Shown in pieces: positions 45,691-59,797 of a DNA stretch of 64,000 nt. The position numbers were made by a program, and so were the translations under genes. This DNA comes from Nymphaea colorata (Eukaryota > Streptophyta > Magnoliopsida > Nymphaeales > Nymphaeaceae), in assembly GCF_008831285.2 (NCBI RefSeq), contig NC_045138.2:15016571-15080570 (forward strand), read 5' to 3'. The notes beneath the pieces are model-generated. The model worked only from the letters and a program-made list of their open reading frames with translations, ran no database searches and was not told the origin of the DNA. Numbering within the stretch: the stretch's first letter is position 1; the number at the start of each line of letters is the position of its first letter.

Positions 45691-48605
45691 TCCTGAGCAT
45701 TGGAACTGCTGTTTTCTTTGTCTGGTGCCTCGTGTCAAAAGACCTAAGCATCGGATTGTGTAAGACGTAATCTATGTAACAAGAAATCAACTTTATAGAC
45801 AATGATGAGCCTCTCGGGAGAACACTGCCTTGCGCGATACTTCAAAATTTTCTTACAGCAATAGGATTTAGCTTTTCTTTCATATGCCAAAGAGATGAAA
45901 TTCGATCGAAGTGTACGAGTTGCAAGAACAGTTGAGCACGAACTGCATGTATTAATGAGGTCCGGCACGCGATGTGGTCTGTGCCATTGTTTAATGTTTT
46001 CCTGTGTGATTATCCAATGTTTCTTTCCATTACTTTTACATGGTTGTAGTCAGCGTTTTCTGTATTTTTCAAGCAAGGAATGTTTCTGCACTTGTGCACT
46101 CACTTTTGATTGTCCTGTTTTATTTTCTCCTGAAGTACTTGATCGGCAGACACGAAATTTAAGGCGCACGACGAGCTCATCGGGCTATGCCAACTGCTTG
46201 TAAGGGAGAAAATAAGAACTACAAAATCAACAAGATTTTGTCTGAGCAGCATGATCTCGAGGTGGGTTCCAATTTCCAACGCCCAACTTAACAAACAGCT
46301 TGGAATTTGAATACATGATTTGCTTCTAATCAAACCAGGGGGTTGGCCTTTCAGATGCTCCTTTTCCATGTATCGCCAAGATATAAAGGAAGAAGACAGT
46401 CAGAAGCAAAATTGAAAAGAAAGTACTTTAGCCTTGATTTTGAGTTTATTGAGTGCCTCTGCCTTTCCACGACAGCCTCATTAGTTGGTGCGTCCAACCC
46501 AAGCGAATGATGTTGAGCATATGCAGCCGCTGGCAACTGAGCATTCCCAGTCGCAAAGAGGAAGACGGGCGCACCTGCGAAAGCACTGCCAGATGTTCAA
46601 CCGCAGCTTCTCATTGTTCAACATACATCAATATGAGTTGTCTGAGCTTCATGCTTTCGCAAGCTTATGAACCCCGATTGGTTATTTGCAGTTCTTTGAT
46701 GTTGATATTGACGCTCGTTGCTGACATCAAATTTTAGGTTTAAACAGCCTGATCAGCTGGACCCACGTTAAGAATGGGCACGGTAGCAAATGTGCACTTG
46801 ACATGAGATGGCAACTGATAATTTGATGATCCATTACATGTAGTAGCCATTACGTGCACATCTCAATTCAGATGCATTTGGAGAGAAATCTTGCACTGCT
46901 AATGAGACAACAAAGAGGAAGGTGGTTGATGCGTCTTTGGCCGTAAGGATTATCCTTCCGCAAAAAAGAAGACACATATTGGAGTGTGAAGAAAGAAGAG
47001 AATAATGTTTGAAGAAGGAAGAGTGGGGGAAACTTTACGTGTAGATAATAAAGCATTCAGAAAAAACATAAGAAGAAAGCAATTGCAGCACAAATTAGTC
47101 TTTTTGGCTTTTTTTTTTTTTGGCATCTTGGAACTTTTAGTCGAAGACGAATAATAAGCTCTTCAAAATGGAATGTTCCTCTCAAATCATGTAACTTAAT
47201 GCAAGTTCTCTTTAACACTTGTACAAGTAACCTTTCCTTAAAGCTCACAGGACAAGAAAATACAGGCGTTTTCCACTAACTTCTTCGAAGCTTTAAAAAA
47301 ATACCATTTCATGAGGTACATAGTTTCATGTTTAAGTGTTCTGGCCTACATGGTTTCAAGCTTAATATGCTGGCCACGTATGATTTGCTACCATAATATT
47401 TGAATATTTACTAGAGAGAGAAGGGAACGGTAGACTTTAATTTCACTCTATTTATTGTCGGTCTCATGAAAGAAGTTGGCTCATGTTCAACAGCATGTTA
47501 TTCCACATATATCCAAGTCGTGAATATTCAATTGGGTTCCACTCAGGAATTCCACGCTGGTTCGAATCATTCAATTGGGTTCACCCGAAAAAGCAAGGGA
47601 AAGACATTCTTTGGTTGGAAATTTGCTTTCCTTTCTCGCAAAGGTGTTAAATCCAAACCGTTCATGGACTTTCCGATAAAACTTAGCTAATTAGGCAAAT
47701 GATGGAAACAATCCTGATACCTTTTTATAATTGTTGCTATCAATATCGAATCATCCCCTTTTGCGAGGATCTCCTTTTCGAAATTGGGTAAAGTGCCACA
47801 CCCTATTTTCACAATGAATTTAGTTCTCTCTGCATTAATGGATTTAGATTGTGATTGGTCAATCATATTGACTGAATTAATTGGCATCTATAACCAGTTT
47901 TAAACCCGGACCAAGCCTAATCAAGTCTAGCAGTATGTCCAATTCATTGAGCTGGTTGAGTCTTAATGCAACCTTCTTTCTCGTATCTGCGTCTTAATCG
48001 AGTGCAACACACTACAGAAAATTCTTCTCAGATATTGATGGTCACTCATTCAAAGTCATGAGATAAAGTTGATACATATTAATCTACGTATTAACAATAT
48101 GTCCCTTAAAGTCTCTATAAGAGGTTGTTTGGTAATAATAACTGTTATTATTTCATGAATCTCCATAAAAAAGCAGGATAGATTCATCGAATACTGCAAC
48201 GTACTATTTAATGGATCTGTATGATAAATTAATGGAACAACAACAGTAAATTCATGGAACAACAACAGTATAATACTAATGTCAAACATTCATATGTCTT
48301 GATGGATCCCCTTTGAACAAAGTTTTACATTGTCCACCTTATGGATCTCGAAGTCTTGATTAACTAGGATTAATTTGAAGGATACAATGACAAATAATGC
48401 AGACTCTTGACCTCTTTCATCTGGAAGGTGAAAACGTAATTATGTTATGTCTTGAGAACTTGTTCTAACATAACAGTAATTGTTGTTTTGTTTTTTGTTT
48501 TTTTTTTTTAAATTAAGCTCCTCATTTGATTGGTTAAAAGTATTAAGTATAGAACAATTTACATGGTAACTGTAACATAGACCCTAGGAGATGCATCAAT
48601 GAATG

Positions 48606-48607
<2 letters not shown>

Positions 48608-48648
<41 letters not shown>
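48608..48648. repeat. (TA)n microsatellite
   Basis: About 41 bp of TA repeat, the shorter allele of the tract at 26742-26809 in the sister segment. Confidence 0.95.
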
Positions 48649-48650
<2 letters not shown>

Positions 48651-49736
48651 CATGTACACAGACTAAGTTATATCCTACAAAGATCTAATCTTAAACAATT
48701 AACGAAGGCATTGACTTAATATAAATGCATATTGCGCTCAATTATTTTTACTTTTGCGATCCATGCATCGGTCTGGAGAAATCATAATGAAAGCAATGTT
48801 TAAATAAACAAGTCATATAAATAAAATAGTACATGTTAATAACCAATAGCTATAACAATGAGCCAAAACTGAGTTACAAACAAACAAAAACAAGTAAACG
48901 AACGGAATTTGGAATAATTTTGGTCCAGATTACTTGTAAGACCCAATCCGAGACTGACCTGAGTTCTTGAGTTCTCGGCATACCCTATAAGATTGAATAC
49001 ATATAAAGAAAAAAAACAAGCATATTTCACACCTAATATTGCAAACTTCAACTATCTGCCCCTCAAATAGACTCCTTCAAAAACCTGCCATTGTGTGGAG
49101 TATCAAGCTGTTGAAAACTAATTTCCAACTCAGGTGCTCGACTTGAATAGTTTAATTCTCTTGGTAGAAAGACAGAAGACATGATGTTTAAAACCACAAG
49201 ATAACGGATGGAAAATGATACTGAATAAGAAATCTAACGTACCCATACATGAAAGAAAAAGATTTGTAAACAAGCATAAGATGTTCAACTATTTGTGATG
49301 GTGGTCCATTAGCTCTGTTCTTATGCATAAACAAGTGATCTATAGCAAAAAATTTCTGGTTCTACTTTTGTCATTGTTTGTGGTCAAGCTTAGTTTGACT
49401 CCTTGAAGATAGTTATGTGAGGATATAGGGATGTCAATTAAAATATCTGACCGAACCATTGGTTTCCAAAAACTAGCTAGTTTTCTACAACACAACCCAT
49501 GAATCAAGCTGATGGACCGCTAGTGTCTGCCATTGAACCAGTCCATTCATTCCAAGGACTTCTGTCTGTTCCAGCTCAGGCATAGGCAGATTCAAGCACA
49601 TGGCGCAAACTCTCACCCACACACTCGCACTCTCTTTTTCTATTATATAAATAACATGGATTCCTCCAACGGTGAGAAAAATCCCTCAAGTAGCCCAATG
49701 TTTTTTTTGTTTGGGTTGTGTCAATGAGGTGGGATG

Positions 49737-49774
<38 letters not shown>

Positions 49775-51808
49775 TAATTAAAATCAAATTTAGATTGAAA
49801 ATCATTTTTATATATAGAATTTACAGATTTCTCCAATCAAAGTTTAGACTGAACAGTCCTCAGCACACCACTCGATACAATGTACATGTACACTCATTTT
49901 CTCTTTTTGACTAGTGTACATACATGGCAAGTGTAAAACAAATTTAATAGCCCATGCTTGATAAAATCAGAATAATAACAGTGCATCTATTAATTCTCCA
50001 ACCAGCCACTCACCCCCAACTTCCAAAATAAAATTACAAAATAAAATTCATCTTGACTTTAAAAATAAAAAATAAAAAAAGAGAGCAAGGTTTTCTAATT
50101 TCTTCCCAAATCTTTTCATTCAAAACTTTTAGACTAAAAGTAAGTAAAGGAACATCAATGGCTCAGCTTGCCCGTTTGATAAAATCAATTAGAAGTGCTC
50201 TTTTCCTCTATTTTGCTCAAGCAAACTACACTATAAACTAAAGTTACCTGACAATTATGTGTGCTAAAATTAAAATATGGAAAAGAATATCTTCTTTTTT
50301 TCCTTTTAGTTTAGCAAGTCACCACCAATGGAGCCAATGCCTCCGTCATATCATCGAGTTGTCGCAGTCAGCCTACTAATTAAATGTAGAAGACTTTATA
50401 AGAAAAAAAAAGATAAAAAGAGAAACTCAACACTACTGAAGAAGAGGTAATCTAGATAGACAAATATTGCTCCATATATATTTTTCCAACCTACAAGTCA
50501 TTTCTTTGCTATTGAAATGAGAGTGTGCGAAGGACAAGAAATCATAAACAACTTTTAACAAACAAACATGATGAGCCGGTCAAGTAGTTTACAAGATGAG
50601 AGCACTAAAACATGGCCTTTTTAAGCCTATCAGATTAATTTGGCAGACACTAAATCAGTTGTTTTCTTGCGATTCATTGTTGCAGCAGACTCGAAACCAG
50701 ATTTTCTTTTTCCTTTCTCAACTATCAAATCAATTAATCATATCGCCTTAAATTAAGGAGTTGTTATTAAGGAGCACAATGTTTGGTGATTGACATATAT
50801 TTTGTCCACATGAGAAACTAGATCAATCAACACAGCTCTTTCCATATATCAATGTCTTAGACACTAATTTATTGAACTATGTCATTCAAAGTTCTCTAGT
50901 TGTAACTTTCAGTCTGAGGTTTCTTTGTTGGTGAATTGATTCATGTACCTAAATTACATACCAGCTAGAAGCATCTGGTGTTGGCTTTTTATAAGTTTTT
51001 GGGCAGATCTAGGCCAGTTATTGTTACATGATAGAGTTTTAGATTGTCTTATTTAAGAGTTGCATATGAGGGAGAAGCTTTGGAAAAGCTGGAAGAAAAA
51101 GGTGAGGGAATATCAGTACATGGAAAGAGAAACAGAGAGACAGAAATCATTTCTTAGAAACTCCCTTCTCGACAACATACATGAAGAAAACTTTCTGGCT
51201 TCCATCAGTATAATTTGGTCGACGGACAACAAATGGTAATGTTAACCTATTTTTTGTAAGAATACTTCTTATTGTCGTTATTCATATAGCATTGTACCTC
51301 CACAAAGGATAACATGGATTGAATATTGTTTGAAAGAGTAAATGAAAATTTCCATTCCCATTCACGTGCCTTAAGATCTAGTTTGGCGTACAATTGCAGC
51401 GAGTTCAAGTCGAGCTCGTTAGCTCGATTCATTGAAGAGCCCTACTTGGATAAAAATTTGTAAATTTCAGGTTCAATAGAAAAGCGTTTGACCTTGAGTG
51501 CCATAGCGAATACACATTAGAAGCATTAACAGTAGATCTCCCGCCATGACGGATGGGTGCCGCCACACATAAGATGAACATCGGAGATACGATGAGCACC
51601 GAAGAAGAGGAGAGAATTCAAGAGACTTTTTGTCTCGCCCGTACGTCCTCCATTCAAACACCACATTATCCTTGATGAAAACCCACTAAAATGTATGGGT
51701 TTTTTCCATTTTATTTCACACCTTTGAAGTCCACCGTAAGCCTAAGCCCACCTTAATAAAACAAGTAAACATATAGATATAGATATATAGCAAAATTGAA
51801 TGGTGACT

Positions 51809-53379
51809 CTATAAGGTGGGTTGCTGCTGTACAGTAGTACCCTTGGGCTTGGCCTTGTTTTGTTTGTACTCTCCAAACAGGTAAGAAAAGAGACCCCAAA
51901 TAGACAGGATCACAGCAAACCCCTTCTCTGCACTGAAGGCCTCATGAAAAAATATCACAGGCGATGCAACGTTTGCTGGAATGAGTGCAGTCGTGCAGAT
52001 CCCAGTCACCAATGAGCTTGTCAAGAAAATGAACCCGCAGACCCCTCAAAGTTCATCTGCCATGAAATTGCCCCAAGCACCAAACACAGCCAATACTTCA
52101 GCTGCCTAAGACCAAATCCTTCTGCTTCTGCCATGATCTTCTTGAAATCCCCACACACAGCCATACCCAAACAAGAAAATGTACTGGCAGTGGCCTGAAT
52201 CACAATCTGGGTCTCCAACACAAGGCTGAAACTTACTGCCACCTGCTTCTTCCTGAAATGGTCGTTCAGTAGCTCCAGCAATGGGAGGTACAGACCAAAG
52301 AGAACGGCAGTGATCATTGTGGACATAACTCCCATTGCATACTGGAAAGTGGTCACCCCTGCAGGAGTTTCATGGCTACTGGTTATGCCCACAAGAGCAG
52401 AGCTCAACGTTAGCAGAATAATGCAGTTCAGTGTGGAAAAATTCATTGGTTGCTTGACGATCAAGCAGGCAAAGATTGTGGTGAAGGCCAGTTGAGAAGA
52501 AAGCAGCAAGGTGGCAATGGAAACTGGGATGTATGAGATCCCCCAAGCGTAGGTGAAGTTGTCAAACCCCAGACGCAGGCCCAGCAGGATGGTGCATGGC
52601 AACACCTTTGGAGTGAAGCAACTGAAAGGTCTATAACCAGATGAGGGGTTCATGTAGTGTGAGATTGCCAAAGGAATGAAGAGTACAGAGAAACCAGCGG
52701 ATTGTGTTAGGCAAGAGATCCATCTCCTGCTTCCTCCATGCACAAAGTAAAGCCTTACTAGCAAGGCAGACGAGACCTACCTACTGAGATGCATAAAGAG
52801 TCCACGTTTCAGTACTAAGCCACCAATCTTATTCTTGTTTCCTTGGGCCTCCTTCCCTTCTTGCTGCCCATTGGCGCTCATGGCTGTAGGCAGCTTGTTC
52901 ATCATCTCCACTGCAAAAAAACAAACAAAAATAACTGTCAAGTCCATGTCAGTTTCCCTTTCCTAGATGCAAAATTGAGATGAGAACAGAACTACGACAT
53001 GACCCATTTTTCTTCACAACTTCTTCAAATGAACGGTATCCATGATCAGGATATTGGCCATTGTGGTAGTAGACGGGATGAACCTCCATGTCTGCTCTCC
53101 TGCTTCATCTTAAAGAGAAGAGCACTACTTGGGGATGGTTGGTTAGGGAAAGGGACATGACATGACGATTTGAACCGTGACTGATACAGACATGCACGTG
53201 GTAATGCAACAAACTCCTCGGGAACTAAAAAGATATATGATTTGCTAAGGAAATGAGGACTTTAAGATCAGTAAGGAAAGCTGGTAGCTGAAAGGATTGG
53301 AAATGAGCAATGAAAAAGAGAACTTACTCTGAAGAACAGTATGGAATGACTGATCATGGGGAGCATGAGATTCAGCCAT
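51809..53379 (-). pseudogene. Disabled purine permease (psi-PUP-C)
   Basis: Copy of psi-PUP-B at an offset of 21841, sharing all its lesions: the 29-bp plus 1-bp deletions with the TAG between them near 52777-52806, and the 1-bp deletion near 52036. Exon 1 (53379-53328) reads MAESHAPHDQSFHTVLQ as in PUP-A, whereas psi-PUP-B has MVES. The lesions therefore predate the segment B duplication. The reading frame 52021-52764 stays open between the lesions. Confidence 0.88.
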
Positions 53380-55449
53380 GGCTACCTCTTTCTTCTCAGG
53401 CTGTGGAGGAAGAAGAGAAGGTATGCACAAGTTAATCACCTCAGCATATCGTTTTATACAAGTGGGTCGTGGGACCCTTTAGACCTGGATTACAGAAAAG
53501 CATGGAAAAAAGAAAGGAGCCTTTAGACCCTGACCACACCTCGTGCAGCACTAGCGGTAACAACTGTTAAGAGTCTGTTACCTAAAAGCAAAGGAATCTT
53601 GTCCTATGTAAAAATTTCCTTTTCACAAAGATCTAAATGTGAGATAATCGCTTTGAACCTGAAATTTTTCAGGTTTTCTTGAGATAATGTCGACAAGTTA
53701 GTGGCAGGTAAATGTAAAAATAGTATGTAACTATTCTAGATATATAGCATAAAAATGTGCAGCAAACTTTTCCATACTACAGCAGAATAATAACAGATTA
53801 CCGGATATCTATTTTGGCGCATTATTGATGTTTCTAAGGCATGCACTAGTTTCGAAAAAGTGTGCCTCCACGGTCCTATATTGACTGAAAAAATATCAAC
53901 GTGAACTCGGGCTTAATTAGATAACTGGTTGGTTAACTTGGTCAACAAAGTATTCATTAATCTAATTCTGAAGCAACTCTGCAGGGGGTAGTTCCCTATC
54001 TAATTAATGTAGCGCGTTTTTAACATGGTTTATTTATCAATCTAATTGGCTTTAATCACATTAGAGGAATCATAACTTTCAAATTTTGGCAACATCATGA
54101 GGTACCCTTCAAGGTTGTCCTAATAATCAAACAAGTAACTTCTTCTATCTCTCTGTCGATATGTATAATGGCGAAGATATTATCTTATTGCTTTGCAACC
54201 TTAAATAGCATAAATATGAGGCTGCAGTGGAAAATTTTCCAGGCAATGTTTGACATATCGAGGTCCATGTCGAGGTCCATTAAAGGCGAATGTTTGTTAT
54301 TTTCCTGGTTGGCGACAAGCTTTACTCTCCTCAGATATTAAATGACTAATGTATGAACAGGGAAAAGGCAAAGGTTAAAGTTAGCTTCAATTTGCACTCT
54401 ATCTACTTCTTATTGCTTAATTATGGAGAATCTTGTGTCACGAATGTTATTTCATCAAATGAACATTATGACTTTCTTAATGTCTGGTTTTTCAAATCTG
54501 AAAATCCCTTTAATGTCTGGTTTTTCAAATCTGAAAATCCCTTCGTCCAAAGGACATAGTGTAGGTGGTTAAATTAATGGGCCGGTGAAGAGATGGTAGT
54601 CAGTTTGATTCTCATAGATGTTATTTCTTTAAACTGTAAATGGTGGATGTGCAACGTTCTAATTGATAGGTGATTTGCTTCCTACCAAGTCTTGAAACAG
54701 CATGAACCCTATGGGCTAGGGAAAAAGTGAGGGGCTTCGGGCTTTTCGAGCTCTCTGTCAAAATTAGAAATCTATGTGTATGGTTCCGGTGAACTTGGGC
54801 TGCAGAATTGTCCTTCCATTAATAAAAAAAAATATAAATTCATTTGCATGCTTAGCTTCAAGATGTACACATCAAACTCTCACTAGATGGTGACATACAG
54901 TTTAGCCTTACATAAGGGGACATCATCCTCATCTTTTTCTCTATCACTCTCTTCCCTCTTTCTTTCCCTCTCAAGTGACGGCCCAGTGGTGTGGTGTGGC
55001 AATTGTTGCTGTCACTTGAGGATCCGACCCATCCACAAGCGAAGCCAGAATTTTTTTTTTGGTAGGGGCATTCATTCAATATCTTTAATTTCTTTGGGGC
55101 ACTTACATGTATAACAATCAAATATATGAAAATATTAACATATATATTAAACTAATTTTATGAGACTGTGGGCAATTGCCCACACCAGCCACCATGTGCT
55201 ACGCCATTGAACCCATCTCAGGTAGGACGCCCACCCACCCCACTCGTCTTGGATGGGTGGGCAGGAAAATTCCACCCATGATCATGGGTGGACAAAGGGG
55301 AGCCCTGGCGCTTCCCTCCTTCCCTCCATCAAAGCCTAGTTCCGCAGTGGGTTCCAGCAGGCCTCCCTGGTGGTGGAAACAGATGAAAACAAATAAAAAA
55401 AAATGGTTTTGATTTGATGTATGATCTTGAATGGTGCAATCATTCAAAT
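53380..55449. repeat. PUP upstream block, copy 4
   Basis: The 5' flank of psi-PUP-C, nearly identical to 31539-33644, with two instead of three copies of the 33-bp repeat (54476-54541). No gene is seen. Confidence 0.75.
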
Positions 55450-56110
55450 ATATGTATATATATATATATATATATATTCTTTAGCAATTTAACTGTAGCT
55501 AATTGAATTTACTGCCGGTCCCGTCCGTTATTAGTGGTATGATCGTTCGTTTGAATTCGGTCAATTTTGTTGTTCTAATATTTAATGTGTTACAAAGTCG
55601 GGGTGGGATCTGATCTTTAAGAAAGATATTGGCTGGTTGGCGCCTAATCGATCGTACGATCACAATTAGGTTAAAAAAAAAAATAGAAGAGCACATTTGT
55701 TGAATGAAAGTTAAAAAAAAAAAAAAGTAGACACCCACCGAGAGGCTACTTCTCTCCTCGTCCATTCAGTTGCTTCTATTCCACCGCTTTTTATGCTTTT
55801 TTCTTTCCTCTCTCGGGAAGATCTTAATTGCCGTGATATATTTTTCCAGATTGGTCAACTGCCTAAACTTTTCTGGGTCTTCAAGCATTCCCTGAGATTT
55901 GTTAATTTACTAATAAAACACTTCACACGGGGGCAGTTGATAGGCTCGGATCTAAAATCTCCCACTTTGGATTTGACAACAAACATGGGATCCGTGCGTG
56001 TGAGCTTGTGTTGGCAGTTGCCCCCCACAAAAGATGTTTGTTTTACATTGATATCTCATAGCTATTTTTTTGCTGCCTCTAGTATTGCCTTCTAAACTAG
56101 AAATTTTTTA
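55450..56110. repeat. Segment A, older partial copy 3
   Basis: Homologous to 7033-7720 and 33645-34330 but with more differences than those two have from each other, for example an extra CCGT near 55523 and indels after 55970. The homology stops before the root-cap gene, where the sequence passes into PUP 3' flank at about 56110. Confidence 0.75.
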
Positions 56111-56822
56111 TTCCGCCCTTGGAATGGGTGGATTTCAAATCCACAAGCCTGAAATTTGTAAATTTCAGGTCCAATAGGAAAGTGTTCGATCTTGAGTGCG
56201 ATCTCGAATAATACACATTAGAAGCATTAGCAGGAGATCTCCCGCCGTGACTGATGGGTGCCGCCACACATAAAGATGAACATCGGAGATATGATGAACA
56301 CCGAAGAAGAGAAGAGAATTCAAGAGACTTTTTGTCTCGCCCGTACGTACTCCATTCAAACACCACATTATCCTTGATGAAAACCCACTAAAATGTAGGG
56401 GCTTTTTCCGTTTTCTTTCACACCAATTAAGTCTGCCATAAGCCAAAGCCTAAGCCCACCGTAAAACAAGCAAACATATAGATATAAATATATAGGAAAA
56501 ATCGAATGATGACCCTAGTTTTTAAATGTTGACTCTCTTTTTGTTAGTCAATCAGCTATTTAATCAAGACCGTGGACAAAAAGAAGAAGAAAATGATAGG
56601 AACTTTTATCATCTAAACTTAATGTTCATTTTTTTTCCCCTTATTTTCGGACGACTTTTTGGATCCACGATTGGCAATGGACACGAAGGAAAGCAACGAA
56701 TCCGGTGGACTCAATCATGCCGAAGACGGGAAGATGTGGAATTCAAATTCATGTATGTCGTCGATGCATTTCACAGTTTAAAAAATTGTACAGATAAAGG
56801 AGAGGAGCAGACGGAGGCTGCT
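56111..56822. repeat. PUP 3'-flank block, copy 4
   Basis: Downstream flank of PUP-D, closest to 1350-2058. Long antisense frames occur but no gene is credited. Confidence 0.65.
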
Positions 56823-58135
56823 TTAGCTCTGCGAATTCCCCGACTTTGCTTTACTTTTGAGTTCCTTCTGCTTCTGTTTATACTCTCCAACCAGATAAGA
56901 AGAGAATCCCCACATGGACATGACGGCAGCAAAAACCTTGTCTGAGTTCAAGCCTTCATGGAAGAACACCAATGGAGCCAGAACACCTGCTGGTATGAGG
57001 GCTGTCACACATATCCCACTCATCAGGGAGCTTGCCAAGAACGTCATCCCTGCAATACCCACAAAGGCCATCTGCCATGAAACAGCCCCAAACACCAAGC
57101 AGAGCCAGTACTTCACCTGCCCAAGATCGAATTCTTCTGATTCTGTCTTCAACTTACCAAAATCTCCACCTACCAACATGCCGACACAGGAAAACACAGT
57201 TGCTATGGCAAAAATTACTATTTGGGTTTCCAAAACCAGCATAAAGCTCATGGCTACCTTCTTCTTCTCTCTCAGGTAGTCATTCAGAAGCTGCAGCAGC
57301 GGCAGGTAAAGTCCAAAGAAGCACGCAGCACCAATTGTGCACAGCACCCCAAGAACATAGTGAAAACTGCTCACCCCTGCAGGCCTTTCATGGCTGCCAC
57401 TAGAGCCCACAAGAGCAGAGCTAAAAGTGAGGACGAAAATGCAGTTGAGGGTGGGGAAATTCATGGGTTGTTTAACAATCAAGCGGGAAAAGAGAGCAGT
57501 GAAGGCCAATTGGGAAGAAAGGAGAAGAGCAGAGATGGAAACAGGGATATAAGAGATTCCCCAGGCGAACAGGAAATTATCAAATCCAAGAAGCAGTCCC
57601 AAGAGGACTGTGCAGAGCAGAACTCTCGGGGAGAAGCAAGAGAAAGGCCTGTATGTGGATGATGGGTTCACACAGTAAGAAATTGCCCATGGGATGAAGA
57701 GCAGAGGGAAGCCGGCAGACTGTATCAGTGTTGAGACCCATCTCCTGCTTCCTCCATGCATGAAGTAAAACTTCGCCAGTAGAGTAGCTGAGGCATTACC
57801 AACAGAGAGCGAGATGTAATTTGCAGAGACCAGAAGCCAATAAGCTACACCATTTTTGAATCTCATCGAAGAAAGCCTCCATTTTTTCTTGCTCTCCCTA
57901 ACCTCTTCCTTCTCCTCATCTGAGGTTGCGTCTTTGTGGGCCTCAAGACTGTCAACTGCATACAGAAGCAGAAGGAACAAACCAGTGACGCACTTCAAAC
58001 CTTCTTAATTTGTGAAATCAATGTGGCGAACCACAAGTTGAGCGCTTTTAGTTGGGGAAATGAAATTGGCAACAGAAAACTGAACTTACTCTGCAGAACT
58101 GAGTGAGAAGTCTCTGAATCCCTTGGGTCGGCCAT
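56823..58135 (-). CDS. Purine permease family transporter (PUP-D)
   Basis: Intact plant purine permease, a proton-coupled carrier family for purine bases, cytokinins and related compounds. Exon 1 is 58135-58090 (MADPRDSETSHSVLQ), the intron 58089-57956 (134 bp, GTAAGT to TATGCAG) and exon 2 57955-56823. The predicted protein is about 392 residues. It has an acidic/basic hydrophilic N-terminus (ATSDEEKEEVRESKKK), HGGSRRW at about 82-88, LGFDNFLFAWGISYIPVS, LIVKQPMNFPTLN, about ten membrane segments, and a lysine-rich tail. It is clearly diverged from PUP-A, so the two are older paralogues. The start is set by the in-frame splice; an upstream ATG overlapping it (ATGCCATGG) is out of frame. Substrate is unknown. 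Confidence 0.93.
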
Positions 58136-58363
58136 GGCATCAGAGACTGTGAGCGCCCGAAGAATCAATGAGAAGACACCAGCATCGCCCCATACAAGAT
58201 GACGAGGGGTGGTTCAGACTTTGTCCGAGTTGGAAAATCAACGCAAAGGGACAAAACGAAGGAAGACTTTTCATTTAGGGTTCTCCTTTTTGTCGTAATT
58301 TCGAATTGGTCCTGATGTATGTTAATTTTTTCAATAAGGTCTCATGCTTTTCTAGGTGATATA
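58136..58363. other. PUP-D 5' flank
   Basis: Short upstream region without the TATA-like motif of PUP-A. It is not similar to the upstream blocks of the other copies. Confidence 0.4.
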
Positions 58364-58609
58364 TAAGGGTGGGCATGGGCCGGCCACGCCCAACCGGCCC
58401 GGTAAGGGCAGGCCCTATCCGGCCTGTCGGGCCGGTAAGCTCGGCCCAGCCCATTTAAAATTTAAAAATAATTTTTTAAATTATAAAATAATTTTTTAAT
58501 ATAAAATATATTTATTAATAATAAATAATTATTATTAAAAATATTTAAAAAATATTTTTTTATTTTTAACGGATCGAGTCGGGCTGACTCGGGCCGACGC
58601 CCACCCTTA
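58364..58609. mobile_element. hAT-like MITE, 246 bp
   Basis: The ends are TAAGGGTGGGC and GCCCACCCTTA, with an AT-rich core. The presumed 8-bp target duplication is GTGATATA on the left and GTGAGATG on the right (6 of 8 identical), so this is an older insertion than those at 13581, 14888 and 19229. It lies about 230 bp upstream of the PUP-D start codon. Confidence 0.75.
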
Positions 58610-59714
58610 GTGAGATGTGAGAGTTGAAGCCAGCCCATTTTTATTTTGCCTCACAGTCTAAAGATGGTTCGAAACCTGGGTGGTCTTTCGAGACACCTTT
58701 TAACTTGAGTATTTAGTTCAAAGAACAACACAGAAAAGATCGATCTGTTGTTTATATATATCTATACAGACATCTTAAATCGACCAACTATATGACCAAC
58801 TATGCTATGTCGAAACAATATCACTCTTTTATTAGTCACTAAACTTTGGGTAAAATGTTAGTTAATATGAGAAAAAGATGAAGAACGTTTTGTTTTAACT
58901 TAAAACAACAATGCTGTAAAGTGTATAATTTACTTGTTTGCCGATGACATGATTTTACACGAAATTTCTTTTTCGTAGTTGCTAGAAATGTGAGGCTTGT
59001 ATTAGAATAATAAAAAAGAAAGGTCCATATGTGATTTTTATGGTTAAAAGAGAAGCCTGACGGAAACGGCCAAGGCTCGCGTGTTTTTTGGTCTGACATT
59101 ACTTATTTCTCTATAGTGTAGACTTTAGAAAAAATATGATGTAAACGCCTGTTTGGCTTAAATGGCTCTTCTTGTAGATTTTATACAATAATTTGACTCG
59201 TTCTCAGGGAAATGTCGGCAAGAGAAAACAAAAATCTGGATATGCTCAAAAAACCTTTTTCTTTTCAAGAAATATATTGTATTCCTTATGAAAAGAAAAA
59301 ATAGTGCAGAAACTGGGAAAAATTCTTCCTTCAGCCTTCGTGATAATGTTTGTTAACTTTGTGATTTTCTAAAAACATAGTCACAAATATTGTTTTCTCA
59401 TTTTAAACAAAGAGTTGTTTCGTGCATAATTGTGCAAACTTAAAAAACTGAAAAAATGGGGAAAATATGATATTTAAAAAAATAAAAAATCTTCAAAATT
59501 AAAGAATAATAAAATGAACGAGAAACTAATAAGGAAACATCAAAAAGTAAGTGGATGGCAACAAATAAAATTAGAAAATGGAAACAATCAGTTTAACATT
59601 TAAAAAACTTAAAAAAAACACTTAAAAGGAAAAAAAAAGTTTCTTTTCGTTTTGATGTTTTTTTAAAGCGCTTTTGAACCACTTTACTTTATACACATGA
59701 CTTATTTTTCACAG

Positions 59715-59797
<83 letters not shown>

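Larger units (their letters stand above)
44757..55449. repeat. Segmental duplication B, copy 2
   Basis: Second copy of 22890-33644. Its left end is joined to the truncated last unit of the array and its right end lies at a (TA)n tract. Intergenic parts (45691-51808) match B1 and contain no additional gene. Confidence 0.9.
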
